Origin: Trichomonas vaginalis G3
Taxonomy: Eukaryota > Parabasalia > Trichomonadida > Trichomonadidae
DNA: 64,000 nucleotides
Direction: 5' to 3'
Assembly: GCF_026262505.1 (NCBI RefSeq)
Contig: NC_067203.1
Coordinates: forward strand, 15,388,392 to 15,452,391
The notes beneath the pieces were generated by a model that searched no databases, was not told the origin of the DNA, and was given only the letters and a program-made list of their open reading frames with translations. Shown here piece by piece: positions 51,885 to 61,485 of the stretch. Made by a program: the position numbers and the translations under genes. Every line of letters begins with the position of its first letter. The stretch's first letter is position 1.

Positions 51885-52390
51885 TTGAAAAATGTAAGTG
51901 TTTAGTCTTAGTAAGTCTGTTGTGGTGCTGGGTCTGTCGGTTCTTCTGGCTTTGGAAGGCATTCAGGAAGAGGAACGTCAGTCATCCGTTTGTGTCCTGT
52001 CGGAAGGAAGAGTTCTTCCTGTTGGAAGGAAAAACTTTTCCTGTTGGAAGGAAAATTTTTTCCTGTCGGATGGAAAATTTTTTCCTGTCGGATGGAAAAA
52101 TTTTTCCTGTCGGATGGAAAAATTTTTTCTGAAGTTCGACCAAAAAGTTCTCAATTTTCGAAAATTTGAATGGTTTACGGACGGACAACTGGAAAAATTT
52201 TTTCTGTCGGATGGAAAAATTTTTCCTGTCGGATGGAAAAATTTTTCCTGTTGTCGGGAAAATTTTTTCCTGTTGGAAGGAAAATTTTTTCCTGTTGGAA
52301 GGAAAAATTTTTTCTGTCGGAAGGAAGGACTCGGAATGCCAGAAGGATTTGACGAGGCAATTTACCTAATTGAGCTACTTGAGCCATCTG
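51885..52390. mobile_element. 506 bp array cassette inserted in element C with 9 bp direct repeats
   Basis: AAGTCAAGC stands on both sides (51876-51884 and 52391-52399), whereas element A has one copy at the matching place (near 17970-17985). The insert holds the 22 bp array and the first codons of both divergent genes that flank that array in A (13440-13830). No inverted ends were found. It looks like a duplicated piece of another Maverick pasted in, with a target-duplication-like flank. Confidence 0.6.
51985..52330. repeat. 22 bp tandem array, element C copy
   Basis: About a dozen units of the TTTTCCTGTCGGAAGGAAAA type, with the same central spacer as in A (around 52135-52195). Confidence 0.85.
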
Positions 52391-52418
52391 AAGTCAAGCG
52401 TAAAAATAAAGAGTTCAT

Positions 52419-53243
52419 TTACTCTGCTTGTTTGAAGTTGTCAAAATACTCTGTTATTTTTTCCTTTAACAATGACAAATCTTCTTTGAATGTAAGTATT
52501 GTACAACCTTTAATATCATAGTGTGTTTGAGGTAACGTATCTTGAACTATTTGTTTCACATCTTCATTTGGGGTCATTGAAATCGGTAAGTTTTCGCGAT
52601 AGAACCAATTTCTGTCAGATTTGTAAATCTTAGCAAGGTCATAAAAGCTTTTGTTGTTTCTTCTGACTAAATGCAACATAACCATATCTTTATCTTCTTC
52701 TTTCTCCAACTCTTCAGTATAAATCATATACTTATAGTTCTTTTCCTTTCCTTTTGGTACCGAACGTGGTATTCTTTCTTGAATGCTTTTGTCTTTTGCT
52801 TCAATGACTTCATCTTTTGCATGAAGTTTCTTTTCCATCTCTTCACGTTCTTGTCTATGAATTTCGTCAAGAAGTCTGTAAATATACCAAGCATAACGAG
52901 GCGAAGCCCACATTGCAACAGCATTTACAAGAAGTCTATGTACATAATATCCTCTTAAATTTATTGGCAAATTTTTACGATTTTCATGAGTTTTAGGCGA
53001 CCCCGAAGGAAGTCGGACTCGCTGTGCTTCGCTCAAAAGTTCTTGTGTGCTTTGGTTTTTGAACCAATCGTCTGCGTGTTTAGTATCTGGTGCAAAACAT
53101 GCTGTCAAAATACTTTGCATTTGGTACATATCGTCTTTGACCGAACGAATGAGACGCAATTGTTTGTTAAACTGTATGTACTCGTATTCTTCATTTATAG
53201 CTTCATGGACTATAACTGTTGTTGTGTTCTCGGTTGTTGACAT
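52419..53243 (-). CDS. KilA-N protein, second type, element C
   Basis: From the ATG at 53243 (MSTTENTTTVIVHEAINEEY), about 274 residues and open. The KilA-N core is ADDWFKNQSTQELLSEAQ and LRGYYVHRLLVNAVAMWASP. The linker is charged, and the C-terminal DUF3627-like part has MVMLHLVRRNNKSFYDLAKI. A DNA-binding regulatory or nuclease-associated role is known for the family. Between the two halves of the core, SGSPKTHENRKNLP corresponds to the hairpin repeat unit. The class 2 leader lies directly upstream. Confidence 0.7.
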   Translation of the reverse strand: MSTTENTTTVIVHEAINEEYEYIQFNKQLRLIRSVKDDMYQMQSILTACFAPDTKHADDWFKNQSTQELLSEAQRVRLPSGSPKTHENRKNLPINLRGYYVHRLLVNAVAMWASPRYAWYIYRLLDEIHRQEREEMEKKLHAKDEVIEAKDKSIQERIPRSVPKGKEKNYKYMIYTEELEKEEDKDMVMLHLVRRNNKSFYDLAKIYKSDRNWFYRENLPISMTPNEDVKQIVQDTLPQTHYDIKGCTILTFKEDLSLLKEKITEYFDNFKQAE

Positions 53244-53572
53244 ATCTGTCTTTACATACAAAATAAAAAAAATATTTTATAAAAAATTAGCGTTATTTTT
53301 TCTATCTTAAGGAAATTCACGATTTTCATAGAGTTTTGGCGACTACGTTTTCTTCCCTACTCGCTGTTCTTCACGATTTTCATGAGTTTTAGGCTAGACC
53401 GGTTTCTTCCCTACTCGCTGTTCTTCACGATTTTCATGAGTTTTAGGCTAGACCGATAAAATCCGGTCTAGAGAAATTTCATGAATTTCATACGGAATCT
53501 CTTCTCTCGGTTTTTCCGAGGGAAGCAATCTTATGCCATTTTACTCAGATTTTTGGTCATTTTTCAGCAAAA
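53244..53572. repeat. Hairpin array with covarying stems, element C
   Basis: Three to four units like those at 16019-16370 in A. The terminal hairpin is CTAGACCG/CGGTCTAG (53448-53471); the A copy has CTAGGCCG/CGGCCTAG, a matched change on both sides. Confidence 0.8.
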
Positions 53573-53622
53573 ATATATTTTAGGGTAGAAGGTTAGATCT
53601 AACACGTTTTCTACCCTCGTGA
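53573..53622. repeat. GATC palindromic unit, element C
   Basis: Core GGTTAGATCTAACAC, with a right-hand TCTACCC pairing with GGGTAGA of the left arm. Confidence 0.75.
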
Positions 53623-53635
53623 ATTTTCATGATTT

Positions 53636-54160
53636 CATCGTAAATGTTTTGTCAAGACTTCTTCGTAAATGTTTTGTCAAACATGAACGTAAATGTTTTG
53701 TCAAGACTTCTTCGTAAATGTTTTGTCAAACATGAACGTAAATGTTTTGTCAAACATGAACGTAAATGTTTTGTCAAGACTTCTTCGTAAATGTTTTGTC
53801 AAGACTTCTTCGTAAATGTTTTGTCAAACATGAACGTAAATGTTTTGTCAAGACTTCTTCGTAAATGTTTTGTCAAACATGAACGTAAATGTTTTGTCAA
53901 GACTTCTTCGTAAATGTTTTGTCAAACATGAACGTAAATGTTTTGTCAAGACTTCATCGTAAATGTTTTGTCAAACATGAACGTACATGCTTTGTCAAAA
54001 CTTCTTCGTAAATGTTTTGTCAAACATGAACGTACATGCTTTGTCAAAACTTCTTCGTAAATGTTTTGTCATGACTTCTTCATCGTAATGAGCGTAAATG
54101 TTTTGTCAAGACTTCTTCGTAAATGTTTTGTCAAAACTTCTTCGTAATGAGCGTAAATCA
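53636..54160. repeat. Long 24-25 bp tandem array, element C
   Basis: About 21 units. Two unit types alternate irregularly: one with TTTTGTCAAGACTTCTTC and one with TTTTGTCAAACATGAAC, both after CGTAAATG. No coding potential is kept across the array. Confidence 0.9.
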
Positions 54161-54167
54161 GACAAAA

Positions 54168-54316
54168 ATAATGTTTAGGTGAAGAGGTGAGATCTCACCT
54201 GTTTTTTCACCTGTTTTCTCACATGGTCTAAAACATACAAAACTCATGAAATTTGTGCTGAATTCAGCAAAAATATAATTTAGGGTAGAAGGTTAGATCT
54301 CACCTCTTTTCTACCC
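54168..54316. repeat. Two GATC palindromic units with TCACC arms, element C
   Basis: The unit at 54168-54225 has GGTGAGATCTCACC with the right-hand words also changed to TCACC. The unit at 54271-54316 is mixed (GGTTAGATCTCACC). A GCTGAATTCAGC palindrome lies between them. Confidence 0.8.
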
Positions 54317-54339
54317 CAGTTATTTTATAAGCGTTTTAC

Positions 54340-54882
54340 ATGGTAAGCGTTATTTTTACATTATGACACGAAGTGAACGTTTGCACTTCGTCAAAAAAAT
54401 CCCTGAAATCATATCTTACATACAAATAAAAAAATAAAATGACACTTTTTCATTAGATAACTGTTATTTTGACGAAGTGAACATTGACACTTCGTCAAAA
54501 AAATCCCTGAAATCATATCTTACATACAAAATAAAAAAATAAAACTAACTTTATTTTCTGACTTTCACAAAGACCAAAAATAAACGCTTGTGAGAAAACA
54601 GGTGAAAAAACAGGTGAGATCGCACCACTTCACCTAAACATTATTTTTGCTGAATTCAGCACAAATATAATTTAGGGTAGAAGGTTAGATCTAACCTCCT
54701 TTCTAACCTGTTTTTTTCACAACCGTTTTACATGGTAAGCGTTATTTTTACATTATGACACGAAGTGAAGGTTGACACTTCGTCAAAAAAATCCCTGAAA
54801 TCATATCTTACATACAAAATAAAAAAATAAAATGACACTAACTTTATTTTCTGACTTTCACAAAAGACCAAAAATAAACGCT
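54340..54882. repeat. Tandem leader-hairpin units and GATC units, element C
   Basis: Three copies of a unit with the class 2 leader (ACATACAAAATAAAAAAATA on this strand), TTTCAGGG read as CCCTGAAATCATAT, and a GACGAAGTG/CACTTCGTC hairpin. No long gene follows these leaders. GATC units lie at 54591-54645 (GGTGAGATCGCACC) and 54666-54715 (GGTTAGATCTAACC). Confidence 0.75.
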
Positions 54883-55494
54883 TTACATGTATTTTTCAGC
54901 AACTTCGTCAAACAATTTTATAGCTTTATCTATCTCATCTACTTCAAACGTTTCTTTACCTTTCGTGGGAGCACCATACATTTTCTCAAACTTTTCAAGT
55001 AGTTCTGTTTCTGCAGCTCTCATATCATTAACAAACACAACCTTGACTCTATTGACTGTACTGTCATATCTTTGAGTTATATTATATGTTCTTCCTATCT
55101 TATATCTCTTTGTATTGAAGTCCTTCGGTTTCTGAACGATGTAAAGTAAGCCTTCACTGCAACGTTCCGTATCGAATGAACCATATGTTATGAAGTTATA
55201 TCCAACAACTGGGTCAATCCATAACAAAACTATTGGTATAAGACTTTTGTCTATAAGATATGCTGCAGTTCCATAGAATCTTACCGATATCATAAGCTCA
55301 GGATTTCTTGTCAAAATTTTCTGAGTTGAAGCAATTCTAACCCAGTCCTTTGTTTTCTTTCCAGATGGAAATATAATGTCTGACAAAGAATATTTGTTGT
55401 ATTTCTTTGAGTATCTTACGTTTAAATCACCTATTCTAACCAATTTGGTGTCATTGTCTATCTTTCTAACTGTTTCAAACTCAATGTTTGTCAT
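54883..55494 (-). CDS. KilA-N protein with T5orf172 tail, element C
   Basis: 203 residues from the ATG at 55494 (MTNIEFETVRKIDNDTKLVR). The KilA-N-like part has KKTKDWVRIASTQKIL and SLIPIVLLWIDPVVGYN. The T5orf172 part has GLLYIVQKPKDFNTKRYKIG, RTYNITQRYDS and a late Glu (RAAETELLEKFEKMYG). Open. The domain belongs to the GIY-YIG superfamily and is often found in viral DNA-binding accessory proteins. The class 2 leader is directly upstream. Confidence 0.75.
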   Translation of the reverse strand: MTNIEFETVRKIDNDTKLVRIGDLNVRYSKKYNKYSLSDIIFPSGKKTKDWVRIASTQKILTRNPELMISVRFYGTAAYLIDKSLIPIVLLWIDPVVGYNFITYGSFDTERCSEGLLYIVQKPKDFNTKRYKIGRTYNITQRYDSTVNRVKVVFVNDMRAAETELLEKFEKMYGAPTKGKETFEVDEIDKAIKLFDEVAEKYM

Positions 55495-55589
55495 TTCTGT
55501 TCTTACATACAAAATAAAAAAAATATTTTATAAAAAACTAACTTTATTTTTTATTTCGGGAAAACTCATGAAATTTGGTCATTTTTCAG

Positions 55590-55645
55590 CAAAAATAAAG
55601 TTTAGGTGAAGTGGTGCGATCTCACCTGTTTTTTCACCTCTTTTT
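55590..55645. repeat. GATC palindromic unit, element C
   Basis: Reads GGTGCGATCTCACC with TCACC words to the right. The base next to GATC differs from the other copies, but GATC is kept. Confidence 0.7.
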
Positions 55646-56584
55646 TCACAAGCGTTTTACATGAATTGTACGATGTATATTTGAAATCCTAAACAGTTTT
55701 GTAGCTTCTATTTCTTCTTTTAGTACATCGAATGTTTTAACAATGCCGAAAGTTTCTTTATACTTCTTCTTGACGTCAGATAGAAGGAAATCGTCAGCAG
55801 TTGGATAGTTTTTGTTCAGAAATTCTAACATGTCCATTTTATTTTCTGCTGGTTTCTCTGCTTCTTTCTTTAAGTCTGCATAGTCGTTTCTCATACGTTC
55901 TATCTCTTTGACGGAGTAGTTATATTTCCTCATTGCTGCCTTACATTTTGAACATTGCGGGTTCAACTTTGCGTTATATTCTGAAACCTTACCAGCTAAA
56001 ACAACTAAAGCGTCAATTGCTCTCTTCATCTCAAACATAGCGGGTTTTATTTGTTTGTTCCATACTTTACCTCTTCTATCTTCATCTCTTATCTGCCATA
56101 CACATTCAGCAACTAACGAAACAAAGTTGTCGTAGGTCTTAAATTCTTCAGATTTATATATGTCAGAGATGTTCTTATATACCATGTCGCAATCTTTGTC
56201 CATAACCTTATGGTTGCAATGAAATCCTAGAAACTCATAGTTTACCTTACGAATGAACTTCTTTATTTCTACTGAGTCAGTTGCTTTGACTTCTATTTCA
56301 TCGAATTCAGGAATAGTGAGCTTTTGTTGCTGAATTTCAGGTAGTTTAGGCAAATGGTCAATAATGTCCTCCATTTCATAAAGATACTGTTCATTTGTTT
56401 CATCTTTCGCACTACAGTCTAAATTACATGTTAAAAGTTCTTGCTTTATCTTCTGGATTTCTGTTTCAAAAGTATATGAAGAAGGAATGAAGCTTTTCAT
56501 CCCTACCAACATTGACGTAGGATTCATGACTAAAGAGTTTGGTGCTGTAGTTGTTTGTATTGTTGTTGTGCCGATTGTTGACAT
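55646..56584 (-). CDS. Unknown 312-residue protein with paired cysteines, element C
   Basis: Starts MSTIGTTTIQTTTAPNS and ends HVKRL. The CSKCKAAMRKYNYSVKEIE segment and FHCNHKVMDKDC are kept. Differences from A cluster in the middle (near residues 170-200). Not recognised. Confidence 0.65.
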   Translation of the reverse strand: MSTIGTTTIQTTTAPNSLVMNPTSMLVGMKSFIPSSYTFETEIQKIKQELLTCNLDCSAKDETNEQYLYEMEDIIDHLPKLPEIQQQKLTIPEFDEIEVKATDSVEIKKFIRKVNYEFLGFHCNHKVMDKDCDMVYKNISDIYKSEEFKTYDNFVSLVAECVWQIRDEDRRGKVWNKQIKPAMFEMKRAIDALVVLAGKVSEYNAKLNPQCSKCKAAMRKYNYSVKEIERMRNDYADLKKEAEKPAENKMDMLEFLNKNYPTADDFLLSDVKKKYKETFGIVKTFDVLKEEIEATKLFRISNIHRTIHVKRL

Positions 56585-57640
56585 TTTTATTTTTTATACA
56601 AAATAAAAAAAATAAAAAAAATAAAACTAACTTTATTTTTTATTTCGGGAAAATTCATGAAAATTCAAGATGTGAAAAAAGAGGTGAAAAAACAGGTGAG
56701 ATCGCACCACTTCACCTAAACATTATTTTTGGGTCCTTTACACTCATTACGAAGAAGTCTTGACAAAACATTTACGTTCATGTTTGACAAAACATTTACG
56801 AAGAAGTCTTGACAAAACATTTACGAAGAAGTCTTGACAAAACATATACCCGACATTCTCGTCAAATACAAAATAAAACTAACTTTTTCATTAGATAACT
56901 GTTATTTTTTGACGAAGTGAACATTGACACTTTCGTCAAAAAAATCCCTGAAATCATATCTTTACATACAAAATAAAAAATAAAACTAACTTTTTCATTA
57001 GATAACTGTTATTTTTTGACGAAGTGAACATTGACACTTCGTCAAAAAATCCCTGAAATCATGTCTTACATACAAAAAAATACAAAATAAAACTAACTTT
57101 ATTTTTTCTATCTTAAGGAAATTCATGACAAAACATTTACCCGACATTCTCGTCAAATACAAAATAAAACTAACTTTTTCATTAGATAACTGTTATTTTT
57201 GACGAAGTGAACATTGACACTTCGTCAAAAAATCCCTGAAATCATATCTTTTATACAAAAAATACAAAATAAAACTAACTTTATTTTTTCTATCTTAAGG
57301 AAATTCATGAAAATTCAAGAGTTTTAGACCATGTTAGAAAACGTGTTAGAAAATATGTTAGATCTAACATTCTAACATAAACTTTATTTTTGGGTCCTTT
57401 ACACTCATTACGAAGAAGTCTTGACAAAACATTTACGAAGAAGTCTTGACAAAACATTTACGAAGAAGTCTTGACAAAACATTTACGAAGAAGTCTTGAC
57501 AAAACATTTACGAAGAAGTCTTGACAAAACATTTACGAAGAAGTCTTGACAAAACATTTACGAAGAAGTCATGAAAATTCAAGAGGGTGAAAAAACAGGT
57601 GAGATCTCACCATCTACCCTAAAATATATTTTTGGTCCGG
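56585..57640. repeat. Repeat-only spacer of about 1 kb, element C
   Basis: Holds GATC units at 56669-56730 (GGTGAGATCGCACC), 57329-57392 (TGTTAGATCTAACA, with all words changed to GTTAGA) and 57581-57632 (GGTGAGATCTCACC). It also holds three leader-hairpin units (56865-57300) and 25 bp arrays at 56740-56850 and 57395-57575. No gene is seen. Confidence 0.8.
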
Positions 57641-57951
57641 GAACAACTTTCTCTCAATTGGAGCTGTGGCATACTCTTTGCGTAAACGGTTCAGACCTTC
57701 TTCGAACTCTTGGTCTCTCTTCGATTTGGATTGAGATTGGAATTGCTGGGGTGGAGCTTGCTGGAACATCCAAGGGTTGGGAAGTAAGGCATAGGCAGAG
57801 GAGGGTAGTTCGGGAAGCCTTGTGGTGGGTAGTAACCTTGAGGTGGAAATTGGTAGAAATTCAGAGGTACTTGCTGGAACTGAGGTGCAGGGGCTGGTGC
57901 TTTAGGTTCCTCTGGTTTGGGAATGGACTCGGTTGGTGGTACGTCGGACAT
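57641..57951 (-). pseudogene. Pro/Gln-rich protein part, element C
   Basis: Starts MSDVPPTESIPKPEEPKAP and has YQFPPQGYYPPQGFPNYPP like the gene at 13765 in A. Not surely open throughout. Confidence 0.5.
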
Positions 57952-58303
57952 TGTTCTGAAACAGTACAAATATTGTTCTGAAACAGTACAAATATTGTTC
58001 TGAAACAGTACAAATATTGTTCTGAAACAGTACAAATATTGTTCGAAACAGTACAAATATTGTTCTGAAACAGAAAATTTTTCTCACAAATTGAGAGCTT
58101 TTACGGGAAATTTGTTCTGAAAAAGTACAAGTCTTGTTCTGAAAAAGTACAAGTATTGTTCTGAAAAAGTACAAGTATTGTTCTGAAACAGTACAAGTAT
58201 TGTTCTGAAAAAGTACAAATATTGTTCTGAAGCAGTACAAATATTGTTCTGAAGCAGTACAAATATTGTTCTGAAGCAGTACAAATATTGTTCTGAAGCA
58301 GTA
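57952..58303. repeat. 22 bp tandem array of different sequence, element C
   Basis: About 16 units of ATTGTTCTGAAACAGTACAA, each with a small inverted repeat (TTGT.CTG/CAG.ACAA). It stands before the same Pro-rich gene as the 13474-13764 array in A, with the same period but an unrelated sequence. Confidence 0.9.
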
Positions 58304-58340
58304 CGTGTTAGATCTAACATGCTAACATAAACATTATTTT
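58304..58340. repeat. GATC palindromic unit (GTTAGA type), element C
   Basis: ACGTGTTAGATCTAACATGC followed by TAACATAAACATTATTT. Same arm type as 57329-57392. Confidence 0.7.
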
Positions 58341-59198
58341 TCAATACTTTTTCAGCACTTTTCCGTAGTTATATATGAAAGACAATTCGAGATAAAAGTC
58401 ATAGTACAATGGAATAATATGTTGCACACCATTTGTTGTGAACCAAACTTGAAAGTCAGAGAAACTGTTACTAGGTGGTTCGTAGAATTTAGAAGCAAAG
58501 TCATAAAGGTCCTTACCAATACATAGAAAACTATTGTTGCTTGAACTGAAACTTGCATGACACATAACATTTTGAGGGTCAAACACGTTTCTATAAACTG
58601 TCAAATCTGCTGGTGGAAGTATAAATTTAAATGGACCATCTGGTGGTAATGGTTCGTTCTGGTTTAGTAACCGAAGAAATTGTGCCCAAGAACGTTTGTC
58701 TACTTTCCAAAATAAAAACTGTGTATCTCTTGGAGGGTTAATTTCAATCCTTTGAAATGAAACGGTGGAGTTCATCTTGTCATATTCTAGTTTCAGATAG
58801 TATGTTCCATTTAGTAAAGAGTCGTATTTTTCTTGAAATTCCAATAATATTTGTTCATTTGAGTTTGAAGTCATTTAGAGTTTTCTCAAGACTTTCGTCT
58901 GAACGAACTGTAAAGATTCTCATTTCGTCAAATTTGTCTATTAGACCATCAGAACCTTTATACTGCCATGAAAATATACTGCGAACATAAACGCGTTAGT
59001 TCTATTTTGAAAAAAAACTTTTCTAAATCCTATTGCCTTTGCATCTGAAGGACTTTGAAGCCAACGAATTGGATAGTCAAACCTGTAAGCTCCGGATGAA
59101 ATTTCTTCATCTGATATAGTCCTACCAGCATTTGTAAAGATATAGTCTAACGGTTTTGTATCTGCTACTTTTGTTCTTTGTTTTTCAACCTGAAGCAT
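58341..59198 (-). pseudogene. Penton-like minor capsid candidate 2, element C, broken
   Basis: Carries YRFDYPIRWLQSPSDAKAIG, YEPPSNSFSDFQVWFTT and IIPLYYDFYLELSFIYNY. Matches 12101-12961 of A. Not one open frame. Confidence 0.6.
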
Positions 59199-59333
59199 TT
59201 AATATATGTAAAAATATATTGTTTTAAAATAGTATGCCATTTCATATTTCTCATCTAACAAACAAGTTCCCAACGGTCTCTCCAACAAACTCAGCGTACA
59301 TTTCAAATAAAAATAAAAAAATGTTTTTTTTCT

Positions 59334-59920
59334 TTACTTTACATAACCGCCTGCTGCCATAAGTCTTTGACGCCAACCCATACCAGCTAATGAAGGTTGA
59401 CTTGGTTTAGTTTCCAAACTAAACTTTGGTTTTGGTTTATCTTCAGTTTTTGGTTTTTCTTCTTCTATCGGTTTTTCGTCACTTTTCGGTTCCTCTGACT
59501 TTACTTCACTTGCAGGAACAGTTGTGTCGTCACATCTTCATAAAATATCATATGCCATTTGTTTTTGTTTTCCTTTCAACTTTTTGTGTTTGTTGTAAAG
59601 TTTAGAATATTTCGACTCTAAGTCAATGAGATGTTCTATAATGAACTGTTGGTCAGTGAAGTAAACTTTTCCATCTGTTGTCTCGAAAGCTCCTTCAGAC
59701 TTCAATATTTTATTTGTGAGAGTCTGTTTCTTTTTTGAGATACTAGCCGTTCCATTTCTATGAAAAGTGACTTTATAGTTAGGGTTTGCATTTCCAGACC
59801 TGGCACTTTCTATTATTGAATTTTTCTCTTCATCTGTAAGTTCTTTGACAGGTTTTGACAATGGTTCTGAACTTTTTGTTTGTGGTGTCAAATCTATACC
59901 GTTTCAACTTCTTCGGTCAT
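59334..59920 (-). pseudogene. Unknown charged protein part, element C
   Basis: Matches 9191-9775 of A. Its 3' neighbour here is the penton-like gene, because no polymerase part lies between. Not open as one frame. Confidence 0.5.
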
Positions 59921-59938
59921 TTCATCTCAGTAAAAAAT

Positions 59939-60092
59939 TTTAGTTTGGTTTGTTTTCAACTGGTTTGTTTAGGTTTTTTAAGTCGGTCTAAAACTTCCTG
60001 AGGTATAGGAACTTGACAAACACGTGGTGTAACTGCTGGAAGTCGACAAATCCATCTTGAAACCCATTTGTCTCAATGCTGTATTGTTCATT
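59939..60092 (-). pseudogene. Small basic peptide part, element C
   Basis: Corresponds to 9019-9171 of A by sequence (VTPRVCQVPIPQ-like segment, PVENKPN end). Not surely open. Confidence 0.35.
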
Positions 60093-60110
60093 TCATCTCA
60101 GTAAAAAATT

Positions 60111-60513
60111 TTACATTCGCCCACGTTTGAGGCGTTGAGGTTGGTTATTGTTTACCATTGTTGTGCATGGTTATATCCTCTGTTAAAGAATCTTTCACGC
60201 TTGGTCCATATAGTGTCCTGCTTGGTTATAGTAGTCATTTGCTTTGTTTATAATAGTTTCCTGCTTGTCTTCCTACATTGTCCATCCATCCTTGAACTTT
60301 TCCTCTGTTTCAGGATTTGGAATAAGATTTGTTGCATCTCGTGGCTACATCCCAACCTTTCTGTACAGTTTGTATAATAGGTTTGTGCTTTCTCTTTAAG
60401 TATACCTAATGTACTCAAAATCTTCCTTCCACTCCAAATACACCTCTGGCTATTGTTCCCACTGCGGGCAAAAATCTGGATGCAACTCCTGCTAATGCGC
60501 CAAATAAACCCAT
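60111..60513 (-). pseudogene. pVI-like virion protein part, element C, broken
   Basis: Pieces of the amphipathic start and the repetitive YYNKAN tail are visible. Divergent from the integrase across 16 bp. Confidence 0.5.
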
Positions 60514-60529
60514 TTCTTATGGGTTAAAA

Positions 60530-61485
60530 ATGACGAATCCGAACAAGGACCCCTATGTTTCTAAAGCGACAAAGAAAGCACTCATGATAAAAATCTTTAG
60601 TTCAACACCAAATGCTTGGTTTATGGATATCTTGGAAAACATTCCGAGGTATAGAGAAGATGGACCACCATACTGGTTAATATTTGTTGGTCAAAACACA
60701 AGATACTGTGAAGCCATACCATTATGGTCCAAAAATATTTTAGATGTGAAAACTGCTTTGACAATATTCGTTGACCAAATACCATCCAAACAAAACTGAC
60801 ATCTGACTGTGAAAGTTCTTTCAAATCAGATGATATTAAAAACTATCTGCGTTCAAAAATGTAAACCAATATTTCATTGTCGACCAAAACCATTCTGCTC
60901 TTGGTGTCATTGACGGTTGTATAAAAATGTTAAGAGACTTAAAACCAACCACAAGGTGGTGAAGCAAATGAAATGTCATATGACGACAAGTATAGACACT
61001 TCTGCCATGGCAAAGATGAGACAAGTTTTAAATATTTACAATAACCGTAAACAAAAAGGTTTGGGAAACCACTCCCCCGAAGAAATGAAAAACAACCCTG
61101 ACTTAGAGAAAGACTATATATTTAATAATTTAGTCAAAAGAGACAAACAAGAAAGAATGCCGGGCTTCAAACTTCAGAAAGGTGACAAAGTAAAAATAGA
61201 AATACCTAAACGCGACCCATATGAAAATACTATTGACTATGACAACAATGGGAACTCGACAGGTACTCACATTCGTGTTCGTAAAAATAGAAGAAAGTAT
61301 ACAAGAGAATATTATGAAGTTTTAGGCAAACATGGCAAAATGTACACACTGCAAGCAGAAGATAAAACTACTATTGTCAGACCTCGTTTCAAACTTGTCA
61401 AAGTTCAAGGTGGTATACTTTCAAAGACAGTTCCTAACAAATATAAGACAACCCTGACGAATATGCTAAAGAAGTTGAAATGACG
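60530..61485 (+). pseudogene. Retroviral-type integrase part, element C, broken
   Basis: Begins MTNPNKDPYVSKATKKALMI, with YWLIFVGQNTRYCEAIPLWS and LTSDCESSFKSDD in the core, and the basic GTHIRVRKNRRKYTREYYEV end. Convergent with the fibre part. Confidence 0.75.

Noticed and set aside
53636-54160. CRISPR array
   Set aside because: Units are contiguous 24-25 bp tandem repeats without unique spacers, no cas genes are present and the setting is eukaryotic.
54405-57110. Spliceosomal intron signals (GTATGT and ACTAAC occur in the leader units)
   Set aside because: The two motifs lie on opposite strands and the full T. vaginalis acceptor ACTAACACACAG is missing.
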